A program made the position numbers and the translations under genes. 64,000 bases of DNA. Source: UBA4582 sp038106185 (GTDB taxonomy: Bacteria; Pseudomonadota; Gammaproteobacteria; Pseudomonadales; Azotimanducaceae). This document shows, one piece after another, positions 8,288 through 18,729 of the stretch (the stretch's first letter is position 1; each line of letters starts with the position of its first letter). Below the pieces are notes generated by a model that did not search any database, had not been told where the DNA came from, and was given only the letters and a program-made list of their open reading frames with translations. Location: contig JAYODE010000011.1 in assembly GCA_038106185.1 (NCBI GenBank), positions 22,468 through 86,467 on the forward strand, in the 5' to 3' direction.

Positions 8288-8746
8288 TCAGTCGCCTGTC
8301 GTCTGATCAATAATCCCTCGAATGAATTTCACATGGCTGCCGACTAACAGGTCTGCAACGACCAGATTCTGTATCACCTTGTCCTGACCGATTAAATAAG
8401 TCACGCGACGCGCTCCTATGCCAAAGGGACCCTCAACACCATAGGCGCGAATCACCTTGCGCCCCTCATCATACAAAAGTGGGAACGGCAGTTTGTTCGC
8501 TTGCTTAAACCGCTTATGACTCTGCGCAGACTGGGAGCTGATACCCACGACTCGCAGATCAGCCTCGAGTATCTCGTCATGCATATCACGAATACTACAG
8601 GCCTCTGCGGTGCAGACCAGGGAGAAATCAGCAGGATAGAAGTAGACAATAACAGGTCCGGCGTCTAGCAAGCTGTCAAGCGTCACTGTCTTGCCAGAGT
8701 CGTCTTCTAAGGCAAAGTCTGGCGCTATATCTCCTTTTTTTAACAT
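8288..8746 (-). CDS. bcp: Peroxiredoxin, BCP type
   Basis: Thiol peroxidase of 152 residues that reduces hydrogen peroxide and organic hydroperoxides. It shows the AhpC/TSA fold with the peroxidatic Cys45 in DFSLVCTAEAC and a resolving Cys50 five residues later, the arrangement of atypical two-Cys BCP/PrxQ proteins. Length matches the family (about 150-160). No signal peptide, so cytoplasmic. The gene is divergent from the nitroreductase, with 233 bp between the two starts. Gene symbol is by family resemblance. Confidence 0.88.
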   Translation of the reverse strand: MLKKGDIAPDFALEDDSGKTVTLDSLLDAGPVIVYFYPADFSLVCTAEACSIRDMHDEILEADLRVVGISSQSAQSHKRFKQANKLPFPLLYDEGRKVIRAYGVEGPFGIGARRVTYLIGQDKVIQNLVVADLLVGSHVKFIRGIIDQTTGD

Positions 8747-8979
8747 TTGAACAACTCCCTTTGGTTAAAGTGTTGTATTAATCTGTTGGTCTCATCAAGC
8801 TAAACACCTATCTTACGAACATTCAGCAACAATGGGTTAAAAAAAAACCGCGCGTGACTGATACAGCCTGCCCGAAACGAACTGAGACGGCAGACTAGCC
8901 TTAAAACACTACCTTAGACTAAGCTGACCAGGCTACTCCTTGCAGTGAGAGCGCCTAGTGAAACCTTTGAGAATATTCT

Positions 8980-9389
8980 ATGGAACATGACGAAGTCCTA
9001 CGCACCACCTTTGCAGCACGACAGTACACCAATGATCCGGTCAGTGACGAGACCCTCTATCGTCTGTTGGATCAAGCGCGCTTTGCCCCCAGCGGTGGCA
9101 ATCGCCAAGGCTGGCGGGTTTTGGTCATCAAGGATACCGCGCGACGCAAGGCCCTGCGCGAGATCATGGCGCCGACTATTCGTCAGTACAAAGCCCAGGC
9201 ATTGGCCGGCGAGACGCCGTTTAACGCCTTAAAGCCCAGTCAAGTCCCTCAGACGGTGATTGATGCTACCTCTACTGAGTTTCCCCTGATAGACCAACTG
9301 GAACAGGCACCCGCCTTATTGGTCATCTGCGTCGACCTTCACGCTGTGTCGTCAATGGACAAGGACTTGGACCGAGTCGGCCTGATCTC
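8980..9389 (+). CDS. Nitroreductase-family protein, cut by assembly gap
   Basis: The first 136 residues of an FMN-dependent nitroreductase-fold enzyme. The FMN-binding N-terminus is clear (RTTFAARQYTNDPVSDETL and ARFAPSGGNRQGWRV), followed by the IDQLEQAPALLVICVDL strand. The reading frame runs into the N block at 9390, so the C-terminal third, with the second FMN contact region, is missing from the sequence and not from the gene as far as can be told. Related proteins reduce nitroaromatics, enones, flavins or, in FbiB, dehydro-F420-0. Its true substrate is not known. Confidence 0.8.
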
Positions 9390-9489
9390 NNNNNNNNNNN
9401 NNNNNNNNNNNNNNNNNNNNNNNNNNNNNNNNNNNNNNNNNNNNNNNNNNNNNNNNNNNNNNNNNNNNNNNNNNNNNNNNNNNNNNNNN
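9390..9489. other. Assembly gap of 100 N
   Basis: Exactly 100 Ns, a scaffolding placeholder and not a measured distance. It separates the 3' part of the nitroreductase gene from the last codons of the TonB receptor gene. Confidence 0.99.
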
Positions 9490-12400
9490 TATAAAGGTAC
9501 AACGTAGTTCACGCCAACCTTAACCAAACGTCCAAATGCATTGTGAGTGAATGGGTCATAAGCCAAGTCACCACGCGCCTCGGGCGGATCTTCATCGGCT
9601 ATGTTAACCACCGACAGAGACAGGGTTAAGCCTTCAATACCCTGGTAGTTATAGTGCGCATCAAAAGTCGTCTGCGCATCAACCGTAGCAAGCCATGGTA
9701 AATACGCTGGCGCGCCTTCATCCTTATAGGAGCCAATATAACGAGTGATCAATGATGCATAGTGATCGTCCGTTGTATAGCTTACTGTCAGGTTAGTCTT
9801 TAGCTCTGGCTTGGAAGTGAAGGCTGAACCGCGATTGTAGTTCAGCTTACCAACCAGCTCTTCCCCGGCCGCGAGAACAATACCGCCTGAAATATCCAGC
9901 TGGTCATCGATCTCGTATTCGAGCACATAAGATCCGTCCAGATCAGCCCGCACTGCACCGCCCAAAATCTCACCGACTTCATAACCAACCTGGAAGTCGA
10001 TACCGGAAGTGCGAATCTCTTCACCGTTGATATAATTCACGACGATGCGCTCAACACGAGATAAAGCAGTGTGAGCCGCCACCGGGAAGATGTGAGTTCT
10101 CAGCTCATTACAGGTTGCATTGTCCAGCGGAACTCCACCGGAGCCCAGACAGCCATTGGCAGAATAGGCGCTCAGAATTGAGTTGAAGCTTTCAGTCTGG
10201 AAAGAGTCTTCAAAGGTGAATGACCACCAGTCGATCGATGCTCGCAGAGCGCCGTTATCATAGATGGCACCCAGGTTAGTCGACAGAGCCGACTCAGAAC
10301 CCATGTTCGGATTACCCACCGTATCTACCGCCTTGAAGGCATTAGCCGCGCCAACAAAAGACAGAGCCGTGCCGGTACCGGAAAGAATGCTTTGTGGTGG
10401 ACCACGGAAGGTCGTAGAAGCAGAACCACGCAATGAGAACTCGTCGGTTATTCTCCAGCTAGCCGCGATCTTTGGATCCAGGGTCGAGCCTACATTGCCG
10501 CCGTAGTCTTCGAAACGCAACGCCGCCTGAATATCAATATCGTCAGTCAAGGGTATCGCCAATTCACCGAATACACCATAGACAGTACGCTCTGTGCTAC
10601 TCTCATCAGAGGCCGCCAAGAAGGCCGCGACGCCCGTCGGTGAGCTACAGTTGGGTGCCAGCTGATCAGCAGCCACAAGACCCAAGGCTGCACTGAATGG
10701 CAGAGTGTAAGGGCAAGGATTCACGGCGCGATTAGAGATATCGTTGAACAAGGATTCATACTGCTCGTTACGAGTCTGAGCACCAACAGCGTAACCGATG
10801 TTACCGGCACCCAGGTCCCAGTTGGTCTCACCGCTGAATACTGCCTGGAATACCAGCAGTTCGTTGGTGACATTCCACTCTCTCGCACCGATTAACCAGC
10901 GCAGCAGGTCTTTAGAGTTCGCCACTGCAGGATTGTAGTCTGTATTGGTTGCGCCATTGACAAAGGACTTGGCAATTGCTCGTGAAAACGGGTTGTAGTA
11001 TTCGCAACCGTTAGTACCCGCGGCGGCAGCCGCAGCCACTGGGTCTGCGAGTGAGAAGGTCCCGTCAGCGTTAGCCACAGTCGCTGGCAATTGACAGTTA
11101 GGTCCACCGAAGCCTTTGAGTGCAAGACCCATGCGCTCAACGAACATGTCGTTACCGCCGACTTCACGCTCACGCTTGGAATAGGCAACACTGACGTCGT
11201 AGTCCAACTCATTATTGAACAACTGACCATCCAAACCGATTACAAATCGCGTGGTCTCGGTTCGACGCCGCGCATTTTCTGGAACCCCTTCGTTATAACG
11301 GCCACCAACACCCATGGCGCGATTGATGTTGAATATGGTCGGGTTACCGGCCAGCGCGGCCGCAGCGGCTGCGCCACCAACAATACCAGTGACCGTTGAG
11401 CCAGCAGCCAAACCACTCACATCTAACGCGGCAATCGCATTGGCTTCAGTGATCGCGGCAAGTCCGCCCGCATCTGTAATGCCATAGAACGCATCAAAAT
11501 CAACCCAGCCTGGATGAGTGACGGGAATCACGCGGTCCGGGCCATACAGTGACTGAGGCGGATAGGACGGAGAAGTTTTCCATTCCGGCAAGTCTACATC
11601 TGCATACAAGGCTTCAATGTGCAGATGATGGTTGTCACTCAGGTCATAATTAAACTCGGTGAACAATTTGGTCTGCTCGGTCTTCTCGATCAGATTGTCG
11701 TACCAGCCGTAATTGAAACCGCAAGACTTTTCATAGTTTCTGTAAGCACCCAGCGCTTGACACTGTGGGTCGGCAAATGCCTTGGTGTTTGATTTTGCGA
11801 CCGTCTGCAAAGTCTGGGTCGTTACAACACCTGCTGAATCAGTGACGTTGACGTCTACACTTTGCCCTGCTGGGACAGGCACAAACAGGACGTTTGTTCC
11901 TGGGTTACTGATACCCGACCAGCCACCAGGGTTATTGCGATCAGTCTGGACCAAAGCCCAATCACGCGCCTTGATCGGCAACTCGCCGCGCTCGCCATAT
12001 TCACCAGCGATTGACCAGTTCCAGTTATCGCCGGCAGTGCCGAACAGCGCATTAACATTCCAGTCGCCGTCTGAGCCGTCGACGTCCTGAAAGGATCCGC
12101 CGATTTCCAGCCCTTCAAAACCTTCACGGGTGAAAAAGTTAACCACACCACCTATCGCATCAGAACCGTATACTGCGGCGGCGCCGTCTTTCAGGATTTC
12201 AACTCGACCAATGGCGTTCATTGGAAACGCACTTAAATCCAGACCGGATTGCTCAGTGGCTACGTGTCGTCGGCCATTGATCAGCACCAGCGTTCTGGAT
12301 GCGCCCAAACCACGAAGGTTCACAGTTGCGACACCTTCATTCGCTGCCCCGCTGGTCGTGAACTGGTTAGTTTCGCCCAGGTTGGCCGCGGTCACACCGA

Positions 12401-12626
12401 GGGTTCGAACCATCTCGATAATGGATGGAGAGCCCATCTTTACAAGGTCGGCATTGGTTATGACATCAATGGGCAGCTCTGCATCTTCTGAGGAACCCTT
12501 GATGTAGGAGCCCGTGACAACGACCTCCTCGATCTGATCTTCAGCCCAGGCTGGCAGCATTAAAGTGCTACTCAGGGCCAGCGCAACCGCCCCTATCGTG
12601 GCACGTTTCTTGAAAACTTTTGTCAT
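9490..12626 (-). CDS. TonB-dependent outer-membrane receptor (C-terminus in gap)
   Basis: Large beta-barrel receptor, 1045 residues visible. A Sec signal peptide (basic KVFKKR, hydrophobic core, cleavage after PAWA around residue 28) is followed by the TonB-box-like EEVVVTGS and the plug domain (LPIDVITNADLVKMGS, VNLRGLGASRTLVLINGRR, EILKDGAAAVYGSDAIGGVVNF). The rest is barrel strands with SLRGSASTTFRGP and a C-terminal FGRLVKVGVNYVVPLY; only the last one to three residues seem hidden in the gap. Start ATG has GGGGAGATAAGG just upstream. Such receptors import siderophores, cobalamin, sugars or other large ligands. The loop-rich, Ala/Gly-rich form is typical of marine gammaproteobacterial receptors with unknown ligand. 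Confidence 0.92.
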
Positions 12627-12857
12627 CCTTATCTCCCCTTAGATGATTTTCATGCACTATTTTGGCACGTCGCCGTTCAACACTGGACGCCGTTGCACCA
12701 ATCTAGTAAAAGCCACGACCATATGCAAGCACTGTTTCGCCGAGACAAAAAGAAATAGTTGCGGCAAAACGCGGTCTCAAAGCCGCCTCTGACCAGAGTG
12801 GGGTCATCCTGATCACTCATCAACATGAGGGGGTAACCACTGGCACTGGGGCACTGG

Positions 12858-12871
12858 TACCGATATCGGTA
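12858..12871. promoter_or_regulatory. Perfect 14-bp palindrome before the Gfo/Idh gene
   Basis: TACCGATATCGGTA is a perfect palindrome ending 12 bases before the ATG at 12884 and abutting the GGAGG ribosome site. Its position suits an operator for a transcription factor. No regulator gene is adjacent. Confidence 0.4.
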
Positions 12872-12883
12872 ATGGAGGTATAA

Positions 12884-13803
12884 ATGATCAGGTTTGGCGC
12901 TCTGGGCGCAGCGAAAATTACACCCGATGCACTTCTCAAGCCCTGTGACCAGGAGCCGCTGGCAAAGGTTAGACTGGTAGCAGCCCGCGCGAGGCTAAGG
13001 GCTGAAGCCTTTGCGTTGCAGCATAAGATTGAGGCCGTCGCCGACGATTATGCCGCCTTAGTCAATGACCCACGTATTGACGCAGTCTATATTGCACTGC
13101 CTATCACTCAGCATCATGAATGGACGCTCAAGGCCCTCCGCGCTGGCAAGCATGTCTTGTGCGAAAAATCCTTCGCCAGCAATCGATTTCAGGCGCAAGA
13201 GATGGCGGCCCTCGCGGCAACGACAGGCCTGATACTGATGGATGCGTTTCACTATCGATATCACCCCATCTTTGAACGTGCCAGAGAGATCTATCACTCG
13301 CAGCGTTTGGGTAAGATCCTCAGCATTCATGCTGAGTTCAAGGTACCCATCACAGATCCTGAGGACATTCGCATGAACTATGCGACGGGGGGCGGCGTCA
13401 CCATGGATATCGGTTGTTACCCCATCTCGTGGGTAAGACACCTGACGTCGATGGAACCCATTCAGATCGCCGCCCACGCTGAGACAGGACCGAAGGACGT
13501 TGACCTTTTTCTGGCGACAGAGATGATCTTTCCTGGCGAACTGGCAATTACCACCGTCGGTGATATGCGCGCCGGCGTCAAGGTGTCAGCTTTTATCCAG
13601 GTGATCGGCGAAGCTGGCACCATGCAGGTCAATAATCCTATCGCACCTCATTTGGGCAGTCACATCGAACTGCAGCTCAATGGCCAAACAAGCCGCGAGC
13701 ACTTTTCTCGGCGTACCACCTACAACTACCAGCTGGACGCCTTTATCGCGGCCATTGATTCCCGCAGGCAACCCCTGACAGGACCTGAAGATGCGGTGCG
13801 ACA
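12884..13803 (+). CDS. Gfo/Idh/MocA-family oxidoreductase, cut by assembly gap
   Basis: NAD(P)-dependent sugar or diol dehydrogenase fold; 306 residues are visible before the N block. The Rossmann motif is GALGAAKI at 5-12, and the family EKP signature is E94-K95-S96 here (HVLCEKSFASN), keeping the catalytic Lys but with Ser for Pro. The second domain shows MDAFHYRYHP and GGGVTMDIGCYPISWVR with the conserved Asp and Cys/His region. GGAGG lies five bases before the ATG. Expected family length is 330-350, so only about 30 residues are hidden. The substrate is unknown; members of this branch include trans-1,2-dihydrobenzene-1,2-diol and xylose dehydrogenase-like enzymes. Confidence 0.85.
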
Positions 13804-13903
13804 NNNNNNNNNNNNNNNNNNNNNNNNNNNNNNNNNNNNNNNNNNNNNNNNNNNNNNNNNNNNNNNNNNNNNNNNNNNNNNNNNNNNNNNNNNNNNNNNN
13901 NNN
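13804..13903. other. Assembly gap of 100 N
   Basis: Exactly 100 Ns. It interrupts the Gfo/Idh/MocA gene. The Ns keep an open frame into the TrhO gene, but that is an artefact; these are separate genes. Confidence 0.99.
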
Positions 13904-14032
13904 CGGCTGCCGCTGACCGAAAGCATTAACGAGTTCGCCGACTGCCACTGCCGTTTTGCGACCGACAAGGGTTTTTGTGTAAACTACTCGACCCTGAATC
14001 CAGCCCGACTCGCACGAGTTACCGATCATGAG

Positions 14033-15061
14033 ATGCGTGCCATGAACCCGCCGAACCTGCCGCCAGCGAATGCTTCGATCGTGGTCTGCGCCCTATACCA
14101 CTTCACTGATCTGCCCGACTTCGAGCGCTGGCAACAACCTCTGTTAACGCTGATGACAACCGAGGGACTGCGAGGCACGCTGCTGCTCGCTGCCGAGGGC
14201 ATCAACGGCACCGTCGCCGGATCCAGGGCCGGTATCGATGCGCTGTTAAGTCTGCTTCAGCAGGATTCTCGGTTCGAGGGCTTAAGTTACAAAGAGTCCT
14301 TTGACCGCGAGATGCCTTTTTATCGACGCAAGGTCAAACTTAAACAAGAAATCGTCACCATGGGTGTCACTAACCTGGATCCGCGGAATATCAGAGGTAC
14401 TTATGTCAAGCCAAAGGACTGGAATGCCTTAATTTCTGATCCTGAGGTCACTGTCATAGATACTCGCAACGAGTATGAGATTATGATCGGCACCTTTGAT
14501 CATGCGATAAATCCCCACACGACGACCTTCAGGGAATTCCCTGCCTATGCTGAGCAACATCTCGACAAGACAGTCCATAAAAAAATCGCGATGTTTTGTA
14601 CCGGGGGCATTCGCTGTGAGAAGTCCACGGCCTATTTGAAGGCTCAGGGTTTTGAGGAGGTCTATCACCTGGAGGGCGGTATTCTTAAATACCTGGAAAC
14701 CGTACCCGAAGAAGACTCCCTTTGGCGAGGTGAGTGCTTTGTCTTTGATAACCGGGTTACCGTCGATCATAACCTTGAAAAAGGCCACTACGATCAGTGT
14801 CACGCCTGCCGAATGCCGATCGATGCGCTCGCCAGGCAGAGCAACGCGTATGTCGAAGGCATCAGCTGTCCCCATTGCATCGGCAGCACATCTGCAGACC
14901 AGCAACAAAGGTTCGTTGAGCGCCAGCGTCAGATTCAATTGGCGCACGCACGCGGCGAAAGCCATATCGGTGAAGACGCTATTGCTGACATGGCCGAGAA
15001 CAAGGCCGAGAAAACTGTGCGAAAAACACAGGCGCGGAACAAAAACCAGAATAAGAACTAA
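14033..15061 (+). CDS. trhO: tRNA uridine(34) hydroxylase TrhO (rhodanese-domain)
   Basis: Catalyses oxygen-dependent 5-hydroxylation of U34 in tRNA, the first step to cmo5U/mo5U. The 342-residue protein has the family N-terminal ferredoxin-like acylphosphatase domain (IVVCALYHFTDL, LLAAEGINGTVAGS), a linker (REMPFYRRKVKLKQEIVTMG) and a rhodanese domain with the active loop from C189 (CTGGIRCEKS). The C-terminal Cys motif CHACR...CPHC is present. ATG 14033 and ATG 14042 are both possible; neither has a strong ribosome site. The C-terminal tail is Lys/Arg/Asn-rich. The 130 bases between the gap and the start show no gene. Confidence 0.92.
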   Translation: MRAMNPPNLPPANASIVVCALYHFTDLPDFERWQQPLLTLMTTEGLRGTLLLAAEGINGTVAGSRAGIDALLSLLQQDSRFEGLSYKESFDREMPFYRRKVKLKQEIVTMGVTNLDPRNIRGTYVKPKDWNALISDPEVTVIDTRNEYEIMIGTFDHAINPHTTTFREFPAYAEQHLDKTVHKKIAMFCTGGIRCEKSTAYLKAQGFEEVYHLEGGILKYLETVPEEDSLWRGECFVFDNRVTVDHNLEKGHYDQCHACRMPIDALARQSNAYVEGISCPHCIGSTSADQQQRFVERQRQIQLAHARGESHIGEDAIADMAENKAEKTVRKTQARNKNQNKN

Positions 15062-15208
15062 CCCTGATTTCCCAACCACCCGCCAGGTTTACCTCCTACC
15101 TGTGACGAACTGCACCGCCCTGGGAATTTGTGATGCGCCGTCGAGGCAGGCCCTGACCCCAAGAGATGAAGCGTTGCATCTCGCCAACAACCTTGCAAAG
15201 ATACGGCC

Positions 15209-16039
15209 ATGGACAAGTACGAGATTCGACATCAATTCGCCGCCTATGTGGCCAGGCCAGACGCTGACATAGCCCTCGACATGGCTGCTTTGCTGATTGC
15301 CGCTGAGTCAGAACCTGACCTTGACATCGACCTGTATCTTGACTTTTTGGACCAAACAGCGGCGCGCTTTAAGGCTGACGTCGATGACAGAACCCATCTG
15401 GATATGTCCGTCACCAGCCTGAATGACTTTATTTATCAGGCTGAAGGCTTCAGCGGTAACATTAAAAATTACTACGAACCGCGCAACAGTTACCTCAATC
15501 ACGTGATCAATACCCATCAGGGCATACCTATCACCTTGGCGTTGATCCATATTTGCTTGGGTAAACGTTTACAAATTCCGGTACATGGCATCAGTTTTCC
15601 CGGTCATTTCCTGGTTCGCTATGGGCAAGAAAAGCAGGTGATTGTCGATCCCTTTAGTGGCCGAGTCTTGAGTGAAACCGACTGTAGCACACTGCTGAAG
15701 CAGATCGCCGGACCTAGAGCAGTTCTGCGGCCAGAATACTTCGAGGTTGCGACCAACAAGAGCATTCTGATCAGAATACTGGACAACCTGAAACAGATTT
15801 TCTGGCGCAGCCAGGCGTGGGATGAAAGCAAGGCCTGCATTGAGCGCCAACTCTTGCTGATACCGGAACGCCAGGAGTTCAATGTCCAGTTGGGTGCGGT
15901 CTATGAACGACAGGGTAAAATTGACCTGGCGCAGCATACCTACGCGCTGGTTCTTGAAGCCTGCCAAGACCCGGATATCAAAGTTTTGGCCAGCAAGCGT
16001 TTAATCGCCATGGGCACGAGCAAACCGATTATTCATTAG
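15209..16039 (+). CDS. SirB1/YchA-family protein (transglutaminase-like plus TPR)
   Basis: A 276-residue protein of the SirB1/YchA family. It has a transglutaminase-like N-terminal domain with RNSYLNHVINTHQGIPITL and GISFPGHFLVRY, then tetratricopeptide-like helices at 200-265 (ERQLLLIPERQEFNVQLG, RQGKIDLAQHTYALVLEA). In enterobacteria the family lies near prfA/prmC; here it follows trhO by 147 bp and has no such neighbours. The molecular role of the family is not established, although a protease-like or scaffold function has been considered. Cytoplasmic. Confidence 0.85.
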   Translation: MDKYEIRHQFAAYVARPDADIALDMAALLIAAESEPDLDIDLYLDFLDQTAARFKADVDDRTHLDMSVTSLNDFIYQAEGFSGNIKNYYEPRNSYLNHVINTHQGIPITLALIHICLGKRLQIPVHGISFPGHFLVRYGQEKQVIVDPFSGRVLSETDCSTLLKQIAGPRAVLRPEYFEVATNKSILIRILDNLKQIFWRSQAWDESKACIERQLLLIPERQEFNVQLGAVYERQGKIDLAQHTYALVLEACQDPDIKVLASKRLIAMGTSKPIIH

Positions 16040-16077
16040 GTACTCGCGCGCAAAGCGCCGCTCACTGACGGCCCGAT

Positions 16078-17100
16078 TCAGCCCTGAAGCAGTTCCAGCG
16101 CCGCTTGCGCTCGTCGTGCGACGCCATTTTTTTGCTTCTCCAAATCGACATCACGATCTTCACCCATTGCGCCCATCAGATAGCGCTTGTAAACACCTTG
16201 GCCAATGGCTGCCAGCCGCCAATGAGAAAATGCTCGATAGTAGTTAATCTGACTCAGGTCCCGGCCGGTATTGGTGCTGTAGATATCGCACAACTCCTGC
16301 CGCTCGGGATAGCCACCAACGGCAGTCGGTGATTGATCTCCCTCTCCCTGCAACTCGATTTCTCCAGGCGAAACCCAGTTATTCAACAGATAGCCAACGT
16401 CGGCCAACGGATCACCAAGGGTGCAAAGTTCCCAATCTAAAATCGCACAGACATGGTCTTTCTTGACGATCATATTACCCAGACGATAATCACCATGGAC
16501 TATGGTCGCGCCGACCTGAACCGGCATCGTTTCCGTGAGTATTCGACAACTTTCTTCCATCTCTGGAATCTCATGGGTTTTGGACGCTACCCATTGTTTA
16601 GTCCAGCGATTGATCTGGCGGGACAAATAGGCCTCCTTGCGTCCCAGGTCACCCAAACCCACATCATCAGGATTAATGCTATGCAGCTTCGACAAGTTCT
16701 CAATCACCTGCAGACCAATCCCTCGCCGATGTTCCGCGGCGATCTTGAGGCCCACGACTGAGTCGTTTAATACCAGCCCATCGATATAATCCATCACATA
16801 AAAGGGTGCTTCATTGACCTCTAATTCACGACACAGGCCATAAGTCTTAGGTACCGGCAAGTCCGCATGCTCCAGGGCACTGATAATTTTGTACTCACGC
16901 CCCATATCGTGCGCACTTTCGAGAACGTGACCCAATGGCGGACGACGCAGTACACACTGATGACCTTGACTGTCGACGCACAGAAAGGTCAGATTAGAGT
17001 GCCCGCCAGCGATCAGCGAAAAAGTCATGGGCGCCTGCAGATGCGGCACATTCTCGGCTAACCACGCCGTTACTTTGTCACTGTTGATCCCTTCCACCAC
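16078..17100 (-). CDS. Aminoglycoside-phosphotransferase-like kinase (ACAD10/11 N-domain type)
   Basis: Protein-kinase-fold phosphotransferase of 340 residues. N-lobe: SLIAGGHSNLTFLC and CVLRRPPLGHVLESAHDMGRE. C-lobe: catalytic IVHGDYRLGNMIV and metal-binding AILDWELCTLGDPLADVG. This set is typical of the ACAD10/11-like kinases, which phosphorylate 4-hydroxyacyl-CoAs. The start is set at GTG 17100 because AAGGAG lies 7 bases upstream; an ATG 11 codons earlier lacks a ribosome site. Located beside acyl-CoA enzymes (wax ester synthase, CaiB/BaiF, ligase), so a hydroxy-fatty-acid role is likely but inferred. Confidence 0.88.
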   Translation of the reverse strand: MVEGINSDKVTAWLAENVPHLQAPMTFSLIAGGHSNLTFLCVDSQGHQCVLRRPPLGHVLESAHDMGREYKIISALEHADLPVPKTYGLCRELEVNEAPFYVMDYIDGLVLNDSVVGLKIAAEHRRGIGLQVIENLSKLHSINPDDVGLGDLGRKEAYLSRQINRWTKQWVASKTHEIPEMEESCRILTETMPVQVGATIVHGDYRLGNMIVKKDHVCAILDWELCTLGDPLADVGYLLNNWVSPGEIELQGEGDQSPTAVGGYPERQELCDIYSTNTGRDLSQINYYRAFSHWRLAAIGQGVYKRYLMGAMGEDRDVDLEKQKNGVARRAQAALELLQG

Positions 17101-17148
17101 TTTCGTACTCCTTAAATTCGCTAAAAAAAACATGTACCTGAATTTCAG

Positions 17149-18627
17149 TCACTTCTCGTCTCCTGCCTCGAGTCCCCCTGCATGGAATGGGTCGACAGGG
17201 CTATCTGACGGACTCAGGCCCTGGCTCACTGCATGTAACTCATCGAAGCTTTGCTGCAAGCACTGCACCAGCAGCTCTGGATCTGGCAACATTGCTCGAC
17301 AAGAGATAACACTGATGTTGACCCGCCCACAATAGCTAAAAATTGCCAGAAATAAACCTACACCATCCACAATGGGTCCCAGGCCATATTCGGCGACCAG
17401 CTGAGCTTCACCCAGATAAAGTGGAACCTGTGGTCCTGGTACATTGGTGATCACACAATTGAACAGGGGTGGGACCCGGAGCCCGAATCTCGCTCGAGTA
17501 TAAAGCCGCACGGCCGATGCTGCCAGCGTCGCCGGCACTAACTCGGCCAAAGCCAACAGCCAATCCGCTCCCCAGCGCTTAACCGCCAACTTGGACTGGC
17601 CAGCAAATTTGTGAACTGCCTTGAGGCGATTCAGGGGATCGGCAATGTCAGTACCCAGTGCTACCGTCATCGCTGCGACCCGGTTACCCAACGCCTTGTC
17701 TTCATTTCTACGACGCACTGAGATGGGTACCATCGCGGTGAGTGAGGGTTCGGGTAATTCATTTTTGAGCGCGAGATAGCGGCGCAGAGCGCCACCACAG
17801 ACCGAAAGCAGCGCATCATTGATGGTCACGCCCTCAACTCGAGTCAATATCTGCTGCACATCAGACAACGGCAGGCTACATCGACCAAAGACCCTGTCGG
17901 CGGTAATGGCCCTGTTGAACCGAGTGACAGGTACAGGTTGAGCCGAGCTCCGTTGGCGGTCGCTGACGTCTGGTCTGACACGCAGCATCGCCGCCATGGC
18001 GCCGGCAAACACCGCCCCATACCTTAGCGGCTGAAGCAACAGACTCAGGTGCGCTCTTTGCGCCAGCTCCAGAGCGCTGGGCACAGGCTCGCCCTGCCAG
18101 GGAATTTTCGGTAAAGGCATTGTGACATAGGGTGATGTGGCATGCAGAACAGTCGTGATCTCAGCGCCAGAAATGCCGTCAATACAGGCATGATGAATCT
18201 TCGAAAGGATAGCGAATGCACCTTTTGGCAAGCCATCAATACCCTCCAGCCCGTCAATCACAATCATTTCCCAAGGGGGTCGATTGAGATCAAGGGGCTG
18301 CGCATGGAGTTCTGCCGTCTGCAAGCAAAGCTGACGCCAGTCGCCTGGCGAAGCCAGACGCAGGTGCCTGACATGGTGGCGCAGATCAAACTTCGCATCC
18401 TCAATCCACCAAGGGTGATCGAGATTCAACGGCACCCTGACCAAGCGCTGGCGAAAGGTTCTGGCCAGGTGCAGACGCGCTGAGATCAATTGCTGAATGA
18501 CCCGAAAGCGCGTCGACTCGACCAGAGGCGTTGAGGCAGCATAGATACACAAGGCGCCAATATGCATGGGTGTTCTGGCGGTTTCCGCGTAAACGAATGC
18601 GGCATCCTCGCCTGAGAGCTGTTTCAT
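17149..18627 (-). CDS. Wax ester synthase/diacylglycerol acyltransferase (WS/DGAT)
   Basis: Transfers acyl groups from acyl-CoA to fatty alcohol or diacylglycerol, making storage wax esters or triacylglycerol. 492 residues, usual family size. The catalytic HHxxxDG is H135-H-A-C-I-D-G141; PLDLNRPPWE precedes it and the C-terminal domain has NVPGPQVPLYLG and the PIVDGVGLFLAIFSY stretch. ATG 18627 is chosen for AGGAGG six bases upstream; an upstream in-frame start is poorer. Next downstream on the same strand is the phosphotransferase, 48 bp away, so they may be cotranscribed. Membrane-associated without clear transmembrane helices. Confidence 0.92.
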   Translation of the reverse strand: MKQLSGEDAAFVYAETARTPMHIGALCIYAASTPLVESTRFRVIQQLISARLHLARTFRQRLVRVPLNLDHPWWIEDAKFDLRHHVRHLRLASPGDWRQLCLQTAELHAQPLDLNRPPWEMIVIDGLEGIDGLPKGAFAILSKIHHACIDGISGAEITTVLHATSPYVTMPLPKIPWQGEPVPSALELAQRAHLSLLLQPLRYGAVFAGAMAAMLRVRPDVSDRQRSSAQPVPVTRFNRAITADRVFGRCSLPLSDVQQILTRVEGVTINDALLSVCGGALRRYLALKNELPEPSLTAMVPISVRRRNEDKALGNRVAAMTVALGTDIADPLNRLKAVHKFAGQSKLAVKRWGADWLLALAELVPATLAASAVRLYTRARFGLRVPPLFNCVITNVPGPQVPLYLGEAQLVAEYGLGPIVDGVGLFLAIFSYCGRVNISVISCRAMLPDPELLVQCLQQSFDELHAVSQGLSPSDSPVDPFHAGGLEAGDEK

Positions 18628-18729
18628 CGCCGACCTCCTGTCAGAATGATTGAAACCTGCAACCCGATGGCCCGCCACCTAGCGCAAGACTCGAGCAGAT
18701 TTATAGATCCGCCAGAATCCCAAGATAGC

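Noticed and set aside
12884..15061. A single 725-residue fusion of Gfo/Idh/MocA and TrhO
   Set aside because: The join is made only by 100 Ns that happen to keep an open frame; the two parts are unrelated complete families.
14429..15079. 216-codon antisense frame over trhO
   Set aside because: Mirror of a well-supported gene; composition is not protein-like.
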